Below are positions 1 through 8,100 of a stretch of DNA of 64,000 bases, piece by piece. The translations under genes and the position numbers were made by a program. The notes below the pieces were generated by a model. That model worked only from the letters and a program-made list of their open reading frames with translations, was not told the DNA's origin and did not search any database. The DNA comes from JABCZH01 sp963803775 (lineage in GTDB: Bacteria; Acidobacteriota; Terriglobia; Terriglobales; Acidobacteriaceae). The stretch spans positions 496,001 to 560,000 of the forward strand of contig CAWDNS010000006.1 of assembly GCA_963803775.1 (NCBI GenBank). Reading direction: 5' to 3'. The first letter of the stretch is position 1, and the number at the start of each line of letters is the position of its first letter.

Positions 1-262
1 CCCGAGACGAGGATCTGCGGAGTGTCAGTAGCCAAAACCAGTGGACACCACATCACCGCGATAAGAAGTGGCCAGCGCATGCGTATTCTCCGATTGTAAC
101 CGGGAAGTCCAAGGAAGCAGTCCTGCCGGGCATGCCCGTGTACCTTCAGTAACTCTGTGGAACGCTCCTGGAGTCGGTTCTTGCCGATAAAGAACGGTAG
201 CGGTAGTTGGCCCGACCGGGAGTTGCCCGCACTTGGACTAGCACCATCGAGCGCCCGGACGG
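1..262. other. Leading stretch with no recognisable gene
   Basis: No reading frame here resembles a known protein on either strand. It is the far-upstream region of the citrate synthase gene and may contain the end of an unseen neighbour. A short stretch near 108-125 looks superficially like the SRP RNA core but lacks its tetraloop. Confidence 0.4.
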
Positions 263-292
263 TTGGAAACTTCCGCAATTTTGGCGTATAAA
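263..292 (+). promoter_or_regulatory. Candidate sigma-70 promoter of citrate synthase
   Basis: TTGGAA at 263-268 and TATAAA at 287-292 are separated by 18 bp, about 70 bp upstream of the chosen ATG. The elements resemble the -35/-10 consensus. This is a pattern match only; no operator is evident. Confidence 0.4.
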
Positions 293-363
293 AGTTAGTT
301 GCGGTGCGTTTTCCCCTTCGCGCCTCGACCATCGAAAAATTAAGAAGGTTTGAGCCAGACGCC

Positions 364-1506
364 ATGTCCAGCATATCCGCCGCGCACGCCCCGAAAGGTC
401 TAGAAGGAGTGGTTGCCACCACTTCGAGCATCTGCTACATCGACGGTGAACAAGGCGTCCTTGCCTACCGCGGCATTGATATTCATGAGCTTGCCGACAA
501 TTCCACCTTCGAAGAAACTTGCTACCTGTTGTGGTTCGGCAAGCTGCCGTTGCGTGATGAGCTGAAGGGGCTCCGCGACCGTCTGGCACAGGAGCGCAAA
601 CTCGATCCCGCCATCATTAACCTGCTGCGCACCGCGCCTAAAACCGCGCTGCCCATGGATGTGCTGCGGACTGCGGTTTCCGCGCTGAGTTTTTACGATC
701 CCGATGACAAGAAAAACGATCACGACGCGAATGTGAACAAGGCGATACGTCTGACTTCGCAAATTGCCATGATCGTCGCCGCTTATGACCGTATCCGCAA
801 AGGGCAACCGGTGGTCGAACCCGACAAGTCGCTTTCACACTCCGGAAATTTTCTTCTTCAGCTAAATGGCGTCAAACCGTCGCAGACCGCGGAACGTGCT
901 CTTGATATCGCCCTGATACTGCATGCCGACCACGAACTCAATGCTTCCACATTCGCTGCCCGGGTGACGGCAGCCACGCTTTCCGACATGCATTCCGCTA
1001 CCACCTCAGCCATCGGCTGCCTCAAAGGCCCGCTGCACGGAGGCGCCAACGAAGCCGTGTTCCACATCCTCGAAACAATTGACCGATCCGGCGCCGATCC
1101 GGTCGCGCACATTAAGGGGATGTTTGCGCAAAAGCAGAAAGTCCCCGGCTTCGGCCATCGTGTTTACCACACCGAAGATCCGCGAGCTACCCACCTCCGG
1201 AAGATGTCCCAGGACCTGGGCAAGTCGAGCGGGCAGAGCAAGTGGTTTGAAATGTCGGAAAAGATTGAGAAGTTCATCAAAGCGGAAAAGAAGCTCAACG
1301 CCAATGTGGACTTTTATTCGGCTTCGACCTATCACATCCTCGGCATTGGGGTGGATTTGTTTACTCCCGTATTCGCGGTCTCGCGCATCAGTGGCTGGAC
1401 TGCCCACGTAATCGAGCAGCTGGATGACAACCGGCTGATCCGCCCACGCGCCGACTACATTGGGCCCGCTTATCCGCAGCATTACGTTCCCATGGAACGA
1501 AGATAA
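364..1506 (+). CDS. gltA: Citrate synthase
   Basis: Condenses acetyl-CoA and oxaloacetate to citrate, the entry step of the TCA cycle, in the cytoplasm. The 380-residue product has the short bacterial citrate-synthase length. The catalytic residues are visible: His225 in the HGGANEAV motif, His265 in GFGHRVY and Asp316 in NVDFYSAS. I chose ATG 364 because the protein then begins MSSISAAHAPKGLEG as in homologues; an in-frame GTG at 304 would add 20 unlikely residues. A GAAGG box lies about 14 nt upstream, which is a rather long spacing. A 2-methylcitrate synthase has the same fold and cannot be excluded by sequence alone, but no prp genes are nearby. It stands alone, convergent with the AraC-type gene. 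Confidence 0.93.
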   Translation: MSSISAAHAPKGLEGVVATTSSICYIDGEQGVLAYRGIDIHELADNSTFEETCYLLWFGKLPLRDELKGLRDRLAQERKLDPAIINLLRTAPKTALPMDVLRTAVSALSFYDPDDKKNDHDANVNKAIRLTSQIAMIVAAYDRIRKGQPVVEPDKSLSHSGNFLLQLNGVKPSQTAERALDIALILHADHELNASTFAARVTAATLSDMHSATTSAIGCLKGPLHGGANEAVFHILETIDRSGADPVAHIKGMFAQKQKVPGFGHRVYHTEDPRATHLRKMSQDLGKSSGQSKWFEMSEKIEKFIKAEKKLNANVDFYSASTYHILGIGVDLFTPVFAVSRISGWTAHVIEQLDDNRLIRPRADYIGPAYPQHYVPMERR

Positions 1507-1540
1507 GTCACGTTGTCAATGTTTCAGGGGCCTAGAGCGC

Positions 1541-2398
1541 CTAATCCGCTGCCAATGAATATTCCACTTTTGGCGTGACTACCTCTCGAAACGCTCCCGG
1601 ACTCATGCCAGTGATTCGGCGGAATGCGCGGGTGAAGTGGCTCTGGTCGGCGAAGCCTGTTGCCAGACTGATTTCGGCCAGCGACGTCCGCGGCGCCAGC
1701 ATCTTTTCGCAGGCCGCCCGGATTCGTAAGCGGTGAACGTATTCACCGATGCCCTCGCCGGCACATCTCCTGAAGACTCGGGAAAGATGCACGGGATGAA
1801 TTCCTGCTTCCTGCGCCAGGTCTTCCAACGTGAGGCGTTCGCAGTATTCGGCCTCCAACTTGTCCACTACACGGCCGAGCCACTGCGGTGCATCCTTGGT
1901 AGCTTCGCGGGGCATGTGCGCCACGGCGCCGACCAGCTCGGCCAGCAAACTTTCAATGAGCAAATCGCCGTCTTCGTGCGGCGCGTGGGTCTCGCGAAAC
2001 AACTTCACTGCCAGCCATAACATTCCGCCCCCGGCGCACTCGTCCTGGGCAGTGTCTAGGCTGCCGGAGCACTCTTGTATCCGCCGTCGCCAACTGGGCC
2101 GAATCTCGATCTCGAAGAAACGCACGCCGTGCGGCCCGATTTCATCCTGATGCGGAACCCAGGCCGGGCGATAGGCCAGGGTGAATGGGCCAAACTGCTT
2201 ATGCTCGTGGCCGTAGCGCTCGCGATAGTCGCCTCCCAGCAATAAAGCGAAAAATGGCAATTCATGGGCATGCTCGGGGAGCTTGCGGGCGGAGGAATGC
2301 TGCAGATCGGTGAAGATGGCATCGCACTGTTCGGTCCGCTGTTGGACGGCACCGTAGAAACTGCCGCCCTGCATCACCGGTGCGTTTGCTTCAGCCAT
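1541..2398 (-). CDS. AraC-family transcriptional regulator
   Basis: A 285-residue DNA-binding regulator. The N-terminal half (about residues 20-150) looks like the cupin-type effector domain of AraC proteins. The C-terminal 100 residues hold two helix-turn-helix units: LEDLAQEAGIHPVHLSRVF, and SLAEISLATGF followed by DQSHFTRAFRRITGMSP, the classic HTH_18 signature. The ATG start at 2398 lies 100 bp from the start of the oppositely oriented P460-like gene, so regulation of that neighbour from the shared intergenic region is a reasonable inference but is not shown. The ligand cannot be predicted. Confidence 0.85.
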   Translation of the reverse strand: MAEANAPVMQGGSFYGAVQQRTEQCDAIFTDLQHSSARKLPEHAHELPFFALLLGGDYRERYGHEHKQFGPFTLAYRPAWVPHQDEIGPHGVRFFEIEIRPSWRRRIQECSGSLDTAQDECAGGGMLWLAVKLFRETHAPHEDGDLLIESLLAELVGAVAHMPREATKDAPQWLGRVVDKLEAEYCERLTLEDLAQEAGIHPVHLSRVFRRCAGEGIGEYVHRLRIRAACEKMLAPRTSLAEISLATGFADQSHFTRAFRRITGMSPGAFREVVTPKVEYSLAAD

Positions 2399-2498
2399 TG
2401 AATTCTCGACTCCAGAAGTTGTATTTCTTCAAGACACCCCTGTATAAGGCCTTTAGACTGTATCTTTAACAATTCGTTACTCCTGCGAGGTGCGTTTC

Positions 2499-3125
2499 AT
2501 GCGTATTTTAACTCTGGTTTGTTTCTTTCTTCTGCAACAGTACGGTGCCGCGCCCGCCGCAGCTCCAGCCGCCGACAAGGGTTCCGTGGCGCAGACACCC
2601 ACCTATACGGCGGACGGCCGCCTGATGTTCCCGGCCAAATACCGGGAGTGGATCTACTTGACCTCGGGCGTGGATATGAGCTACTCACCAAACGCCATGA
2701 CGATGGACCACTCCATGTTCGACAACGTCTTTGTAAACCCCGACGCCTATCGCGCCTTTCAGCAAACTGGTACCTGGCCCGACAAAACAATGCTGGTGCT
2801 GGAAGTCCGTACGGCGGGAAGCAATGCGTCCATCAACAAGAGTGGACACTTTCAAACCACGGAAACGATGGGTCATGAAGTCCACGTAAAGGATGAGGCG
2901 CGTTTTCCGGGCAAATGGGCCTTCTTCGGTTTCGACGATTCCGATACCGCCAAAATGGTTCCTACCACAGCCGCCTGCTATTCATGCCATTCACAGCACG
3001 CCGCGGTGGATAACACTTTTGTGCAGTTCTACCCCACGCTGATTGATCTGGCAAAACAGAAGGGTACATTGAGCGCCAATTACCTGAAAGACGAGGCGGA
3101 AGCGGCCAAGGCGCCGAAGAAGTAG
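2499..3125 (+). CDS. Cytochrome P460-like exported haem protein
   Basis: A 208-residue protein with a cleavable signal peptide (hydrophobic MRILTLVCFFLLQQYG start, then an Ala/Pro-rich linker) and one c-type haem motif, Cys160-x-x-Cys163-His164. The YREWIYLTSGVDMSY block and the overall layout match the cytochrome P460 family, periplasmic haem proteins some of which oxidise hydroxylamine or detoxify NO-related species. The role here is unknown. ATG 2499 is preferred over GTG 2490 because a TGCGAGG ribosome site lies 8 nt upstream and the signal peptide then starts correctly. It is divergent from the AraC gene and 32 bp ahead of the cysteine desulfurase. Confidence 0.75.
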   Translation: MRILTLVCFFLLQQYGAAPAAAPAADKGSVAQTPTYTADGRLMFPAKYREWIYLTSGVDMSYSPNAMTMDHSMFDNVFVNPDAYRAFQQTGTWPDKTMLVLEVRTAGSNASINKSGHFQTTETMGHEVHVKDEARFPGKWAFFGFDDSDTAKMVPTTAACYSCHSQHAAVDNTFVQFYPTLIDLAKQKGTLSANYLKDEAEAAKAPKK

Positions 3126-3157
3126 GAAGGCATGGCACAAGGCGTAAAATAGCCTTG

Positions 3158-4324
3158 ATGCGCCGCGTTTACCTCGACAACAACGCTACTACCCCGATCC
3201 TGCCGGAAGTGTTTGAGGCCATGCGGCCTTACTTCGTCGAGCACTTCGGCAATGCGTCTTCCATCCATCATCACGGACAGGAAACGCGGGCGGCGGTGGA
3301 GCGCGCGCGGGAATCGGTCGCCGCTTTACTCGGATGCCGAGCTTCGGAAATAGTATTCACCAGCGGAGGCACCGAGGGCGACAACCTCGCCATTTTTGGG
3401 ATGGTTCGCGAAGGCGATCACGTCATCAGTTCGACCATCGAGCATCACGCCGTTCTTAATTCGTGCAAGCACCTCGATGAAGCTGGATGCGAAGTGACTT
3501 ACGTTCCCGTCGACGGCCGAGGGTTGGTCGATCCCGATGACGTCCGTCGCGCGCTGCGTTCCAACACCAAACTGATTTCGATCATGATGGCTAACAACGA
3601 GACTGGAGTCCTACAGCCGGTCGAAGAGATTGGTCGAGTCGCTGCCGAAGCCGACGTGTATTTCCATACCGATGGGGTGCAAGCAGCAGGGAAGGTGACA
3701 ATCGACGTACAGCGAATCGGTTGTGATCTGCTTTCAATCTCTGGCCATAAGATGCACGCGCCGCAGGGTGTCGGCGCGCTCTACGTCCGCAAGGGAACGA
3801 TTTTGCAGCCCATGTTGTACGGCGGAAGCCATGAGCGTTCGCGCCGCGCGGGTACGGAAAATGTTCCAGGAATCGTTGGTTTGGGTAAGGCCGCCGGGAT
3901 TGCGAAAGAGGCGTTAGAGCGCGGTGATCTGACGCGCATGGCAGCCCTGCGGGATCATTTGCAAGAAAAGATTCTGGACGAAGTGGAGGCCATAGGCGTC
4001 AATGGACAGGGTGCACCGCGCGTACCTAACACCACGAATATCCATTTCGACTGCATCGAAGGCGAAGCGTTGGTGATTGCGCTAGATCTCAAGGGGCTGG
4101 CGGTCTCGACCGGCGCAGCATGCTCGTCCGGAGCGATTGAGCCTTCCCACGTGCTAACCGCGATGGGACTGCCTCCTGAGCAGGCCCGTGCCAGCCTCCG
4201 CTTCAGCCTGGGCAAGCAGAATACGACGGAGGACGTGGAATTCGCCCTCCGCCTGATTCCCGCGACCGTAGCCCGTCTTAGGGAGCTCTCGCCGGTTTAC
4301 AATAAGACAGCAATTAGCACTTAG
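3158..4324 (+). CDS. iscS: Cysteine desulfurase (NifS/IscS family)
   Basis: PLP enzyme that removes sulfur from L-cysteine as an enzyme-bound persulfide, for Fe-S clusters and thiolated tRNA. The 388-residue protein opens with RRVYLDNNATTP, has the PLP-binding Lys198 in SGHKMHAPQG, and carries the persulfide Cys322 in the STGAACSSG loop. The loop is of the long, IscS/NifS group-I type. ATG 3158 is used; a TTG directly before it would add one residue. The next gene, 69 bp on, is mnmA, the tRNA thiolase that takes sulfur from such enzymes, so a dedicated role in tRNA modification is a sound inference. No iscU or other cluster genes are present. Confidence 0.9.
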   Translation: MRRVYLDNNATTPILPEVFEAMRPYFVEHFGNASSIHHHGQETRAAVERARESVAALLGCRASEIVFTSGGTEGDNLAIFGMVREGDHVISSTIEHHAVLNSCKHLDEAGCEVTYVPVDGRGLVDPDDVRRALRSNTKLISIMMANNETGVLQPVEEIGRVAAEADVYFHTDGVQAAGKVTIDVQRIGCDLLSISGHKMHAPQGVGALYVRKGTILQPMLYGGSHERSRRAGTENVPGIVGLGKAAGIAKEALERGDLTRMAALRDHLQEKILDEVEAIGVNGQGAPRVPNTTNIHFDCIEGEALVIALDLKGLAVSTGAACSSGAIEPSHVLTAMGLPPEQARASLRFSLGKQNTTEDVEFALRLIPATVARLRELSPVYNKTAIST

Positions 4325-4393
4325 CTCTCAGCACTCAGCTGGCAAGCGATCGTAGTGACCACCGATCTCGAAGGGCTGACTGCTCACAACTGA

Positions 4394-5506
4394 ATGCCAA
4401 CGCGAAGAACCATCGCCGTCGCCATGTCTGGAGGGGTCGACTCCTCCACGGTCGCGGCCATGCTGCGTGCTGAGGGGCACCAGGTCATCGGGCTGACCAT
4501 GCAGTTGTGGAATCAGCGGCGGCTGTCCGGACATCCCGGAATGCCCGAGGCTGTCCAGGGTCGTTGCTGTTCACTCGACGATGTTTACGACGCCCGCCGG
4601 GTCGCTGAAACTCTCGGCATACCGTACTACGTGGTTAATCACGAAGACCGTTTCGAGCGCGACGTAGTCCGGCCTTTCGTCGAAGAGTATCTTTCGGGGC
4701 GAACGCCGATTCCTTGCAGTCTTTGCAATAATCACTTGAAGTTTGACCAACTATTAATTGTCGCGCAGCAAATTGGCGCGGATGCTCTAGCCACTGGCCA
4801 CTATGCCCGTACGGCATACGATGAGCGCAGCGGACGCTGGCTGCTGAAGCGCGCCACCGACAACTCCAAAGATCAGACTTATTTTCTGTTTGGCTTGACC
4901 CAGGAGCAACTTAGCCAAACCATCTTTCCCCTCGGAGAAATGACCAAACCAGCGGTACGCGAGTTGGCACGAGATCACGGATTGGCTCTAGCGGAGAAGC
5001 CGGATTCGCAGGAAATCTGCTTTGTTCCCGGCGGCGACTACAAGAAGTTCCTCGATGCCTACCTGGCCGACCAGGGTGAGACATTGCCGGACACTTCCGG
5101 TGAACTAGTGACTGCCAGCGGGGAAGTGGTGGGTGAGCACGGCGGCATCCATAATTTCACCGTGGGCCAGCGCAAGGGCTTGGGGGTGGCGACAGGTTCA
5201 CGGCTCTACGTTATTCAAATCAACGGAGACAAGCGCCAGGTAGTGGTCGGCGGCCAGGATGAACTCTATTCGCGCACTCTACGAACGCACCGAACGAATT
5301 TGATTTCCGTTGACGATCTGCACCGGCCCATGCGCGTGAAGGCCAAGATTCGCCATCGCCACGAAGCCGCACCGGCTACGCTAGAGAAGTCAGGCGCAGA
5401 CGAACTGCTAGTGACCTTTGACGAACCCCAGCGGGCGATCACTCCCGGCCAAGCGGCGGTGTTTTATGACGGTGAAATTGTGGTGGGCGGGGGCTGGATC
5501 ATCTGA
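4394..5506 (+). CDS. mnmA: tRNA-specific 2-thiouridylase
   Basis: Makes 2-thiouridine at the wobble position of tRNA-Lys, -Glu and -Gln, using ATP and persulfide sulfur. The 370-residue sequence shows the PP-loop AMSGGVDSS near the N-terminus, catalytic Cys111 (PCSLCN) and the second catalytic Cys209 (QEICFV), the GHYAR motif, and the C-terminal beta-barrel region, all full length. ATG 4394 gives MPTRRTIAVAMSGG. The gene follows a cysteine desulfurase, its expected sulfur supplier, across a 69-bp spacer that holds GCTGA-type short repeats. It is convergent with the next gene, and the hairpin between them points to the minus strand. Confidence 0.94.
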   Translation: MPTRRTIAVAMSGGVDSSTVAAMLRAEGHQVIGLTMQLWNQRRLSGHPGMPEAVQGRCCSLDDVYDARRVAETLGIPYYVVNHEDRFERDVVRPFVEEYLSGRTPIPCSLCNNHLKFDQLLIVAQQIGADALATGHYARTAYDERSGRWLLKRATDNSKDQTYFLFGLTQEQLSQTIFPLGEMTKPAVRELARDHGLALAEKPDSQEICFVPGGDYKKFLDAYLADQGETLPDTSGELVTASGEVVGEHGGIHNFTVGQRKGLGVATGSRLYVIQINGDKRQVVVGGQDELYSRTLRTHRTNLISVDDLHRPMRVKAKIRHRHEAAPATLEKSGADELLVTFDEPQRAITPGQAAVFYDGEIVVGGGWII

Positions 5507-5542
5507 CCAAAAATAAGAACGGCAGCGCCTCAGCGCCGCCGT
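5507..5542 (-). terminator. Rho-independent terminator of the YtxH/YtxG-like pair
   Basis: A 10-bp stem with one mismatch (5519-5528 with 5533-5542, loop CTCA) is followed on the minus strand by a T-rich tract (5507-5518). It lies 21 bp beyond the stop of the minus-strand gene ending at 5564. The stem may also slow transcription from mnmA, but no T tract follows in that direction. Confidence 0.6.
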
Positions 5543-5563
5543 CGACTGCAATCTCTACCAGCA

Positions 5564-6058
5564 TTAGATAAACATTTCGTCTTCCACGCCATTCCGCGAT
5601 TTGCGCCTTCCTGAAAAGAAGAACTCCAATCCAGCGGTAAGGCCCTGGAGCACGCCTGAAACCTGACGCACCGGAGATACCACGGTTTTGCTGACCAACT
5701 CACCGGTCTCCTCTACTCGATCCAGAGCCTTGCCTACCAGTTCGTCGGCGCGAATCACTTGCAGGCGGGCGCGGTCAAGCAAATCACTCATGGTGGCATC
5801 GAGACGCTCCATCTGGTGACGTGCCATGACGCTAGACTCGCTGAAGTTATTGACGATGCTCTCGACCTTCGGCCGCAGATCCGCGAGCATTGACTGCGCT
5901 AATTCCACGGTCGGGAGGACCTTGCTCCGCACTTCGTTGGCCAGAGCTTCGGTGCGCGCAGTGGTTTGGCGCACAGCCAGATACATGGCGACAAGAATTC
6001 CCGCCTGGATCACTACCGCCGCCGAAGTCACGGCAATGAAGATAGTCAAGTTATCCAT
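5564..6058 (-). CDS. DUF948 / YtxG-like single-pass membrane protein
   Basis: A 164-residue protein with one N-terminal membrane helix (about residues 4-27, LTIFIAVTSAAVVIQAGI) followed by a long helical, probably coiled region. This matches the plan of DUF948 proteins such as Bacillus YtxG. ATG 6058 is used because GGGGGAAC lies directly upstream; a longer reading to 6088 has no such support. It follows a YtxH-domain gene 45 bp upstream on the same strand, matching the ytxG-ytxH stress pair of Bacillus in content. A role in envelope or general stress is inferred from that pairing only. Confidence 0.6.
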   Translation of the reverse strand: MDNLTIFIAVTSAAVVIQAGILVAMYLAVRQTTARTEALANEVRSKVLPTVELAQSMLADLRPKVESIVNNFSESSVMARHQMERLDATMSDLLDRARLQVIRADELVGKALDRVEETGELVSKTVVSPVRQVSGVLQGLTAGLEFFFSGRRKSRNGVEDEMFI

Positions 6059-6103
6059 AAGTTCCCCCGGTGCAGGCGATATACTCACACTGCGGAGAAC
6101 CGC

Positions 6104-6415
6104 CTACTGATTCGGAAGGTCTCCGCTTTCCGGATGCGCCGTTTCCTGATAGGCCTGCCTGCCGGCCTCATACGCAGAGCGGAATTGCTCCTTCTGCTGA
6201 TTCAACACTTCGCGGCCCCGTTCAGCCCATCCAGCCGCTTGCTCGCGGGCCTGGCGGCTTTGATCACGCACAAAATCACGGCCGTCTTCTGCTTTGGCGC
6301 GCAAAACTTCGCGGGTTTCGTTGCCAGCGCGCGGGGCGTACAGAATTCCCGCGATCGCGCCAAATCCCAGCCCTGCCAGAAACCAAAGAAAGCTATTGCT
6401 ATCGCTGTCTGCCAT
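6104..6415 (-). CDS. YtxH-domain protein
   Basis: A 103-residue protein. The N-terminus has the glycine-rich membrane helix of YtxH proteins (FLAGLGFGAIAGILYAPRAG, residues about 10-29), and the rest is a charged amphipathic helix. The APRAG turn after the helix is the family signature. ATG 6415 has a strong GGAGG site 7 nt upstream; the longer frame to 6436 does not. It heads the two-gene minus-strand unit with the DUF948-like gene. Biochemical function is unknown; Bacillus ytxH belongs to the general stress response. Confidence 0.75.
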   Translation of the reverse strand: MADSDSNSFLWFLAGLGFGAIAGILYAPRAGNETREVLRAKAEDGRDFVRDQSRQAREQAAGWAERGREVLNQQKEQFRSAYEAGRQAYQETAHPESGDLPNQ

Positions 6416-6593
6416 AATAACCTCCAACTCTTTCAACCTGTTCGGATGGTAGCACCCAGCATAGGGAATTACAATTCAATGCGGTCACGGTGGACCGGCC
6501 TAAAACCTACCTGCAGACTGAACGAATCTGTAGCGCGCGACTTGCGCCCCAGCCTGCCGCGAGAGACAATGTCTGCCCATCAGGAGGTTCAGG

Positions 6594-7022
6594 GTGGCGA
6601 AGTACCGCCAACACGGATATCAGGACTCGGGAGAGAAGCGGGAGAAGCAGGCGTCGGCGGAACGTGTAGAACGGCCCGTCAAGAAAGACACTTTCGGCCC
6701 GCGCCCGGTACAGATGCCGGGCACTCACGAGGTTTCACGATGCGCCCAGTGTGGCACACTTCTGGCAGCCGGAATAGAATCTGCCGGTCAATGCCCCAAA
6801 TGTGCCGCCGCCCTGCACTCTTGCCGTCAATGTACATACTTTGATACCTCCAGCCGTTTTGAATGCAGCCAGCCCATTACGGAAAGAATTTCGCGCAAGG
6901 ACGAACGCAACGACTGCACATTTTTTTCCATGCGGGTGAGGGTGGAAAAGGAAACATCTACTCCTAAGGCCGCGCGGCCCATGGATGCCCGCCAGGCCTT
7001 CGAGAACCTCTTTAAGAAATGA
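6594..7022 (+). CDS. Cys-rich (probable zinc-ribbon) protein of unknown function
   Basis: A 142-residue protein with a basic, charged N-terminus and a central cysteine cluster: CAQC, CPKC about 17 residues on, then CRQC and single Cys residues near FECSQ and NDCTFF. The two CxxC pairs suggest a zinc ribbon. The C-terminus is MDARQAFENLFKK. The GTG start at 6594 is set by a CAGGAGG site six nt upstream. I do not recognise a characterised relative. It shares Cys-pair architecture, but no obvious homology, with the small protein at 19770. Confidence 0.6.
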   Translation: MAKYRQHGYQDSGEKREKQASAERVERPVKKDTFGPRPVQMPGTHEVSRCAQCGTLLAAGIESAGQCPKCAAALHSCRQCTYFDTSSRFECSQPITERISRKDERNDCTFFSMRVRVEKETSTPKAARPMDARQAFENLFKK

Positions 7023-7061
7023 TCTTTTGAGATCTGGGCATCTACAGTAGGCCGAGTATAC

Positions 7062-7790
7062 TCAGGGCTTCTGCGTCGGACGCAAAAGTACTTCGCTAAT
7101 GAAAGATTGCGGCGCCTGGGTCACGAGCATCGCTACCGTATGAGCGATATCGTCCGGCTGCAGCATCTTCGATTGGTCTTTACCAGTGTGTGGACTTAGT
7201 TCGGTGTTCACCGATCCCGGACAAACGACCGAAACCCGGATGTTGTGTGCACGCAATTCCTCCGCGACCGAATAACTCAAGCCATTGAGTCCCCACTTCG
7301 ATGCCGCATAAGCCGCACCATTGGGCAGAGGATTCTTTCCCGCCAGCGAGGAGATGTTGAGAATGTGCCCGGCCCGAGCCTTGATCATCATGGGTGCAAA
7401 GGCGCGAATACAGTAGAAGACTCCACGCAGATTCGTGTTCAGCACTTGATCCCACGCTTCCGGGGGCATCTGATGCAGCGGGCCGCCAAATCCTCCGATG
7501 CCGGCGTTGTTGACCAGAATGTCGGTTCTTCCAAACTTGCGACTGATGTGTGCCGCTAACGCCTCAACCGACGGCAGGTCAGTTACATCGCACTCCACCG
7601 CCTCAGCCTGCCCACCCGCTGCAGTGATGGCCGCCACAGTCGAATTCAGCGGGGCGCGATTGCGCCCGCAAAGAACGGTCATGGCACTTAACCCGGCCAG
7701 CTTTCGCCCGATAGCGGCGCCGATCCCTCGTCCTCCGCCCGTAATCACCGCAACCTGGCTGTTCAGCACAGATCCATCATTGTTGGTCAT
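7062..7790 (-). CDS. Short-chain dehydrogenase/reductase
   Basis: A 242-residue NAD(P)-dependent oxidoreductase of the classical SDR family. It has the cofactor motif TGGGRGIG (residues 17-24), NNAG (94-97), catalytic Ser at 147/148 and the YxxxK pair Tyr161/Lys165. ATG 7790 gives MTNNDGSVLNSQVAVITGG with an AAAGGGG box upstream; the longer frame to 7883 is unlikely. Substrate is unknown; the family includes 3-oxoacyl-ACP reductases and many sugar or alcohol dehydrogenases. It is divergent from the TPR gene across a 310-bp gap. Confidence 0.82.
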   Translation of the reverse strand: MTNNDGSVLNSQVAVITGGGRGIGAAIGRKLAGLSAMTVLCGRNRAPLNSTVAAITAAGGQAEAVECDVTDLPSVEALAAHISRKFGRTDILVNNAGIGGFGGPLHQMPPEAWDQVLNTNLRGVFYCIRAFAPMMIKARAGHILNISSLAGKNPLPNGAAYAASKWGLNGLSYSVAEELRAHNIRVSVVCPGSVNTELSPHTGKDQSKMLQPDDIAHTVAMLVTQAPQSFISEVLLRPTQKP

Positions 7791-8100
7791 AAAGGCGCTA
7801 TCCCCTTTTTGTGAGCCAATCGAACCACCTTGTATGGCTTCCGCTGCATCATAACAAGGCAGGATTGTGCTTGGGGGGTGCAACAGCTTGCCATAGTCGG
7901 ATTACATACTTATAATCCGGCCACCGGAATATTTTCCTGGCCCGCGGTATTGCGATGCGGCCCTAGGTCCTCCGGGCATCGACTGGGTAAGAGCAACCAG
8001 TGATCTGTATCAACCTGGGTAGCCGTACTTGGAGAGCCTGGGGCAAGAGCCGTCGCGTTCTCGAAGTAGCATTTCCCCAAATCCTAAGGAGCCATTTCAC
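7791..8100. promoter_or_regulatory. Divergent intergenic region with a good plus-strand promoter
   Basis: TTGCCA at 7888-7893 and TATAAT at 7911-7916 are spaced by 17 bp, close to the sigma-70 consensus. A 7-bp perfect inverted repeat (CGGATTA 7898-7904, TAATCCG 7913-7919) overlaps the -10 and could be an operator. Transcription from it would give the TPR gene a leader of about 180 nt, in which I see no clear structure. Nothing else is evident in the gap. Confidence 0.5.

Noticed and set aside
95..135. Possible SRP RNA (a GGAAGCAG string after GTCC)
   Set aside because: The GGAA tetraloop and the paired asymmetric loop of the SRP core are missing; only two bases lie between TCC and GGA.
146..589. 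Minus-strand frame of 147 codons overlapping the citrate synthase start
   Set aside because: It has no family resemblance and lies antisense to a well-supported gene.
5966..6844. Plus-strand frame of 292 codons
   Set aside because: It crosses the YtxH gene and the start of the Cys-rich gene in the wrong frame and shows no domain.
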